A stretch of 64,000 bases of DNA from contig NZ_CXWE01000008.1 in the NCBI RefSeq assembly GCF_001404515.1, positions 62,001 to 126,000 on the forward strand, in the 5' to 3' direction. The notes beneath the pieces are model-generated. The model was not told where the DNA came from. It searched no databases and saw only the letters and a list, made by a program, of their open reading frames with translations. Numbering within the stretch: position 1 is the stretch's first letter; each line of letters starts with the position of its first letter. This stretch comes from Roseibium album (lineage in GTDB: Bacteria > Pseudomonadota > Alphaproteobacteria > Rhizobiales > Stappiaceae). The position numbers and the translations under genes were made by a program. Below, piece after piece: positions 60,689-64,000 of this stretch.

Positions 60689-61735
60689 ATGACACTTCCT
60701 GACAAAATGAGCGGAGTCGTTCTTACCGGCCATGGCGGTCCCGAAGTACTCGAGTGGCGCGACGATCTGATCGTGCCAACACCTGGGCCGGGAGACGTTC
60801 TCGTCAAGGTCAGTGCGGCAGGCGTCAACAATACGGATATCAACACCCGTATCGGCTGGTATTCGAAGGGTGACAATGATGCGGAGGACGCGGCCTGGAC
60901 GGGGGTGGCGCTGAAGCTTCCGCTCATCCAGGGGGCTGATGCATGCGGGACCATCGTCGCCGTTGGTGAGGGTATCGACCCGTCGCGGATCGGCGACCGT
61001 GTCCTGATTGAACCGTGTCTTGTTGAAGCGGACGGAAAGATGCTTGCCTCGCCATGGTACTTCGGATCTGAGTGCAATGGTGGCTTTGCAGAATTCACGA
61101 AGGTTGCGGGGCGGCACGCCCATACGGTTGACTGTGACCTATCCGATGCGGAACTGGCTTCTTTCCCCTGCTCCTACTCAACAGCAGAAAACATGCTAGA
61201 GCGGACGCGGGTAAAAGCTGGCGACACGGTCCTTGTCACCGGAGGCTCCGGAGGCGTTGGCTCGGCAACCATACAGCTTGCACGTGCGCGCGGAGCGAGC
61301 GTCATCGCCGTCACAAGCCCTTCGAAAGCCAAGACCCTGGAACAACTTGGTGCAGAGCGGACGCTGAACCGCGATGCCGACTACGCCGAAACGCTCGGTG
61401 TCAATTCAGTGGACGTAGTGATCGATCTCGTTGCGGGCGACAAATGGCCGTCCCTTCTGGATGTCATGAAGCCTGGTGGTCGATATGCAGTTGCAGGTGC
61501 CATTGGAGGCCCGATCGTCGAACTGGATGTTCGAACGCTGTATCTGAAGGATCTGAGCTGCTTCGGCTGCACTGTCCTCGAACCGCAGGTGTTCGGAAAT
61601 CTGGTGAAGAGGATCGAAAGCGACGAAATCAAGCCACTTGTCGCGGAAACCTATGCGCTGCGAGACATCGGCGCCGCGCAAAAGGCCTTCGGTGAAAAAG
61701 GTCATGTCGGAAAGATCGTTCTGAAGGTGAGTTGA
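60689..61735 (+). CDS. Medium-chain alcohol dehydrogenase/quinone oxidoreductase
   Basis: This 348-residue MDR-family oxidoreductase has a N-terminal GroES-like part (about 5-160) with AAGVNNTDINTR and GADACGTIVAVGEG, and a nucleotide-binding part with VTGGSGGVGSATIQLA near residue 185. The structural-zinc cysteine cluster is absent, as in quinone oxidoreductases; the catalytic zinc ligands are also not obvious. It is controlled by the divergent TetR gene. The substrate is unknown. Confidence 0.85.
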   Translation: MTLPDKMSGVVLTGHGGPEVLEWRDDLIVPTPGPGDVLVKVSAAGVNNTDINTRIGWYSKGDNDAEDAAWTGVALKLPLIQGADACGTIVAVGEGIDPSRIGDRVLIEPCLVEADGKMLASPWYFGSECNGGFAEFTKVAGRHAHTVDCDLSDAELASFPCSYSTAENMLERTRVKAGDTVLVTGGSGGVGSATIQLARARGASVIAVTSPSKAKTLEQLGAERTLNRDADYAETLGVNSVDVVIDLVAGDKWPSLLDVMKPGGRYAVAGAIGGPIVELDVRTLYLKDLSCFGCTVLEPQVFGNLVKRIESDEIKPLVAETYALRDIGAAQKAFGEKGHVGKIVLKVS

Positions 61736-61746
61736 CCCATTTCCTC

Positions 61747-61785
61747 ATCAAGCAGGATTGAAATGGAAACCAAATCCGGCTTGAT
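61747..61785. terminator. Inverted repeat between convergent genes
   Basis: ATCAAGC/GCTTGAT arms with inner GGATT/AATCC lie between the dehydrogenase and EamA stops. T runs are short, so terminator activity is uncertain. Confidence 0.35.
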
Positions 61786-61798
61786 CAAAACGAATACT

Positions 61799-62704
61799 CT
61801 AGCCCACCAGGATAATCCCGACGACTGCCGCGACAATCAGGACGCAGCCGAAGATCTCCGAACGCGCGATCACTTCCTTGAACACCAGCCAGGAGGCCAG
61901 GAAGGTGAAGACCAGTTCTATCTGCGCGAGCGCCCGGACGTAGGCGACATTTTGAAGGGTCATGGCCGTGAACCAGCCGATGGAACCGGCGACACCCGAA
62001 GCGCCGACCCAGATCGCGGCACGCCAGGCCTTCAGGCTTTCGCGCAACTCGTCCGGTTCGCGGACAGCCATCCAGATGGTCATCGCAAGCGTTTGAAACA
62101 TGGTGGCGTAAACCAGCGCGGTCGCAGCCTGCATTGCGACGGTCGTCCCCTCCAGTGACAGGGATGCTGTCCTGTAGGCCACCGCTGATGCACCGAACAG
62201 GGCGGCGGATGCCAGCCCGATCAGGGCCGGGCGGCCGACCAGGGAGTTTCGGACCGCCGAAATCGTCATCGGAACACGTGCCAGCGAGATCGTTATCACG
62301 CCTGCAATGCCGACCATGATGCAGAGAGCTGCGGTCCACGTCACGTGCTCACCAAGCACCACCAGTCCGAAAAGGGCCGCCTGGATGGGTTCGGTTTTGG
62401 AGTATGCAGTACCGACTGCAAAATTGCGGAAAGAAAACAGGTAGATCAGCAGAAAGGTCGCCAGGATCTGGGCAAGGCCGCCGAGGGCTCCGGCAATCAG
62501 CAGTGTTGCTCCCGGCCGGGGCAATGGATTGTCGAACACGAAATACAGGACCGCAGCATAAAGAAGCGCGAATGGAACGCCATATCCGAAGCGGACAAAT
62601 GTCGCGCCGGTGTTGCCAAGCCTGCCCTTCAGATGCTTTTGCATCGCCGTTCGCAGGTTCTGGCAGAACGCCGCGAAAATTGTGATCGGGATCCAGAGTT
62701 CCAC
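61799..62704 (-). CDS. EamA/DMT-family transporter
   Basis: This 301-residue protein has about ten hydrophobic helices in two EamA halves (about 5-145 and 160-300). The pattern TAYSKTEPIQAALFGLVVLGEHVTW, read in two parts as TAYSKTEPIQAA and LFGLVVLGEHV, and the second-half VRALAQIELVFTFLASW match the drug/metabolite transporter superfamily. These export or import small metabolites. It is a single gene. Confidence 0.85.
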   Translation of the reverse strand: MELWIPITIFAAFCQNLRTAMQKHLKGRLGNTGATFVRFGYGVPFALLYAAVLYFVFDNPLPRPGATLLIAGALGGLAQILATFLLIYLFSFRNFAVGTAYSKTEPIQAALFGLVVLGEHVTWTAALCIMVGIAGVITISLARVPMTISAVRNSLVGRPALIGLASAALFGASAVAYRTASLSLEGTTVAMQAATALVYATMFQTLAMTIWMAVREPDELRESLKAWRAAIWVGASGVAGSIGWFTAMTLQNVAYVRALAQIELVFTFLASWLVFKEVIARSEIFGCVLIVAAVVGIILVG

Positions 62705-63129
62705 GATGATCGCCTTTTCCCTCAGTTGATTTCAGATCATCCTAAGCCGGTCGATTTCATTAGAAACTAGCGAAAAACAGAAGAGATAAGTTATTTTATC
62801 TCAATTCAATATCACGTATCCCGACCGGAAGTTCGTCTCAGGATCGATTGCGATCCCGGATTTTCATCCCGATTTGAAGTGCCAATGCGGGGATCCGATA
62901 TCTACGGCCGGCGCAAACACAAAGGTGTCGGTCACGACAGCATCACGACCATCAGACCCGTTGCAGCCGGAGGGCAATCAACTGCTGCTTCTACCCTTGC
63001 AGGTGGATGCGGCATGCCCCGGCTCGAAGCGGGGCCACATGATCATTGTACCAACAGTGTTCAGTCGTCATCCGGGACCTTCCAGGCTCCGCAATGTCGT
63101 CCCTGGAACACATGGCTTCCCCCCAGCGC
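62705..63129. other. Gap between the EamA gene and dapD
   Basis: No gene is supported. An inverted repeat GAGATAA-N6-TTATCTC lies at 62783-62802, about 80 bases upstream of the EamA start and in an AT-rich stretch that may be its promoter or operator. A GC hairpin GCCCCG/CGGGGC is at 63016-63035. This gap is the right border of the accessory block. Confidence 0.45.
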
Positions 63130-63158
63130 TTGACAGGTCTCGGTCCGGCGGCTTAGGT
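63130..63158 (+). promoter_or_regulatory. Probable promoter of dapD
   Basis: A consensus -35 TTGACA (63130-63135), a 17-base spacer and a -10-like TTAGGT (63153-63158) lie about 39 bases before the dapD ATG. Confidence 0.5.
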
Positions 63159-63196
63159 CCGCGCACGAATTGTTAACGCCCGGAGACCTCTGTCAT

Positions 63197-64000
63197 ATGC
63201 CCCATGATCTTGCCGCCCTGTCCCAGATTATCGACGCGGCTTTTGAAGACCGCGCTTCCATCGAAACCTCCACCACCGGTGAAGTCCGGGATGCCGTGGA
63301 AACCACGCTGAACCTTCTCGATCGCGGGGAACTGCGCGTTGCCGAGAAGAATGACGGTGACTGGGTCGTCAACCAATGGGCCAAGAAGGCGGTACTCCTG
63401 TCGTTCCGGCTGAACCCCATGGAAGTGATCAAGGGCGGACCGGGAGAAGCCGTCTGGTGGGACAAGGTTTCGTCCAAATTCGACAGCTGGAGCGGTCCGG
63501 ATTTTGAAAATGCCGGTTTCCGCGCCGTGCCGAACTGTACCGTCCGGCGCTCGGCCTTCATCGGCAAGGGTGTGGTGCTGATGCCGTCCTTCGTCAATCT
63601 CGGCGCGTATGTGGATGAAGGCACGATGGTCGACACCTGGGCAACGGTCGGTTCCTGCGCCCAGATCGGCAAGAACGTGCACCTGTCCGGCGGCGTCGGC
63701 ATCGGCGGCGTGCTGGAACCCTTGCAGGCGGGTCCCGTGATCATCGAGGACAACTGCTTCATCGGTGCGCGCTCGGAAGTCGTGGAAGGCTGTATCGTGC
63801 GCGAAGGGGCCGTGCTGGGCATGGGTGTCTTTATCGGCAAATCGACGCGTATCGTGAACCGCATGACCGGTGAAATCAGCTACGGTGAAGTACCGCCCTA
63901 TTCCGTTGTCGTTGCCGGGTCCATGCCGACTTCCAGCCTGATGGGCAATGGCGAGGCGGCGCCGAACCTCTACTGCGCCGTGATCGTGAAAACCGTCGAT
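63197..64000 (+). CDS. dapD: Tetrahydrodipicolinate N-succinyltransferase, 3' end cut by the window
   Basis: 268 codons are present and run in frame to the last base; full-length enzymes are about 280-285 residues, so only the last few are missing. The N-terminal helical part (DLAALSQIIDAAFEDR), then the hexapeptide beta-helix (NCTVRRSAFIGKGVVLMPSF, GAYVDEGTMVDTWATVGSCA, GGVGIGGVLEPLQA) are typical of DapD, which makes N-succinyl-L-2-amino-6-oxopimelate for lysine and cell wall synthesis. GGAG lies about 12 bases upstream. Confidence 0.95.
   Translation, partial: MPHDLAALSQIIDAAFEDRASIETSTTGEVRDAVETTLNLLDRGELRVAEKNDGDWVVNQWAKKAVLLSFRLNPMEVIKGGPGEAVWWDKVSSKFDSWSGPDFENAGFRAVPNCTVRRSAFIGKGVVLMPSFVNLGAYVDEGTMVDTWATVGSCAQIGKNVHLSGGVGIGGVLEPLQAGPVIIEDNCFIGARSEVVEGCIVREGAVLGMGVFIGKSTRIVNRMTGEISYGEVPPYSVVVAGSMPTSSLMGNGEAAPNLYCAVIVKTVD

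Overview
The window reads as a chromosomal segment of an alphaproteobacterium of the order Hyphomicrobiales, most like the marine Roseibium/Labrenzia group. This is inferred from family content and was not tested by a database search. The supporting signs are a choline transporter of the Sinorhizobium ChoXWV type beside betIAB, a RirA-like Rrf2 regulator with its three cysteines, a core block rpmH-rnpA-yidC-engB-argB-HAD-dapD, and VPLPA-CTERM surface proteins. The DNA is moderately GC-rich except for a sharply AT-rich island at about 29.9-30.6 kb. Both ends cut genes: choV at the left and dapD at the right.

Layout. 0-6 kb: choline uptake (choX-choW-choV, minus strand) diverges from betI-betA-betB, which turns choline into glycine betaine; a BetI-like operator lies between them. 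6-11 kb: a class III adenylate cyclase, hemP, a RirA-like iron regulator, an orphan LacI regulator and an HI0933-type flavoprotein. 11-16 kb: a branched-chain amino acid or related ABC transporter, in the unusual order G-F-H-M with the binding protein last. 16-25 kb: a GGDEF-EAL protein, kynureninase with a 14-bp tandem repeat in its leader, L-serine dehydratase, and an AspT-type antiporter with aspartate 4-decarboxylase, which together form a decarboxylative aspartate/alanine cycle. 25-29 kb: a MAPEG protein, a YheO/DauR-like regulator with a palindromic, apparently leaderless promoter driving an aminotransferase and a flavin oxidase-like protein, a GntR regulator and a secreted beta-propeller.

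30-34 kb: the AT-rich island with one small membrane protein, then an omega-aminotransferase/anmK pair preceded by an unexplained minus-strand terminator. 33.5-41.6 kb: two AraC regulators bracket five consecutive genes that all encode exported proteins (amidohydrolase, antibiotic-monooxygenase-like, outer-membrane barrel, DUF3299, OprB-like porin), with a truncated second amidohydrolase at the far side. I regard this as the best candidate for an undescribed system. 41.7-46.7 kb: an AsmA-like protein, two paralogous VPLPA-CTERM proteins each with its own terminator, and tRNA-Arg(ACG).

46.9-50.7 kb: TVP38, a disulfide oxidoreductase and an orphan histidine kinase. 51-64 kb: the conserved core block, interrupted by an acetyltransferase after yidC and by an accessory stretch (LysR, AraC, alpha/beta hydrolase, TetR, alcohol dehydrogenase, EamA) between the HAD gene and dapD. 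No insertion sequences, phage genes, CRISPR arrays or rRNA genes were seen.
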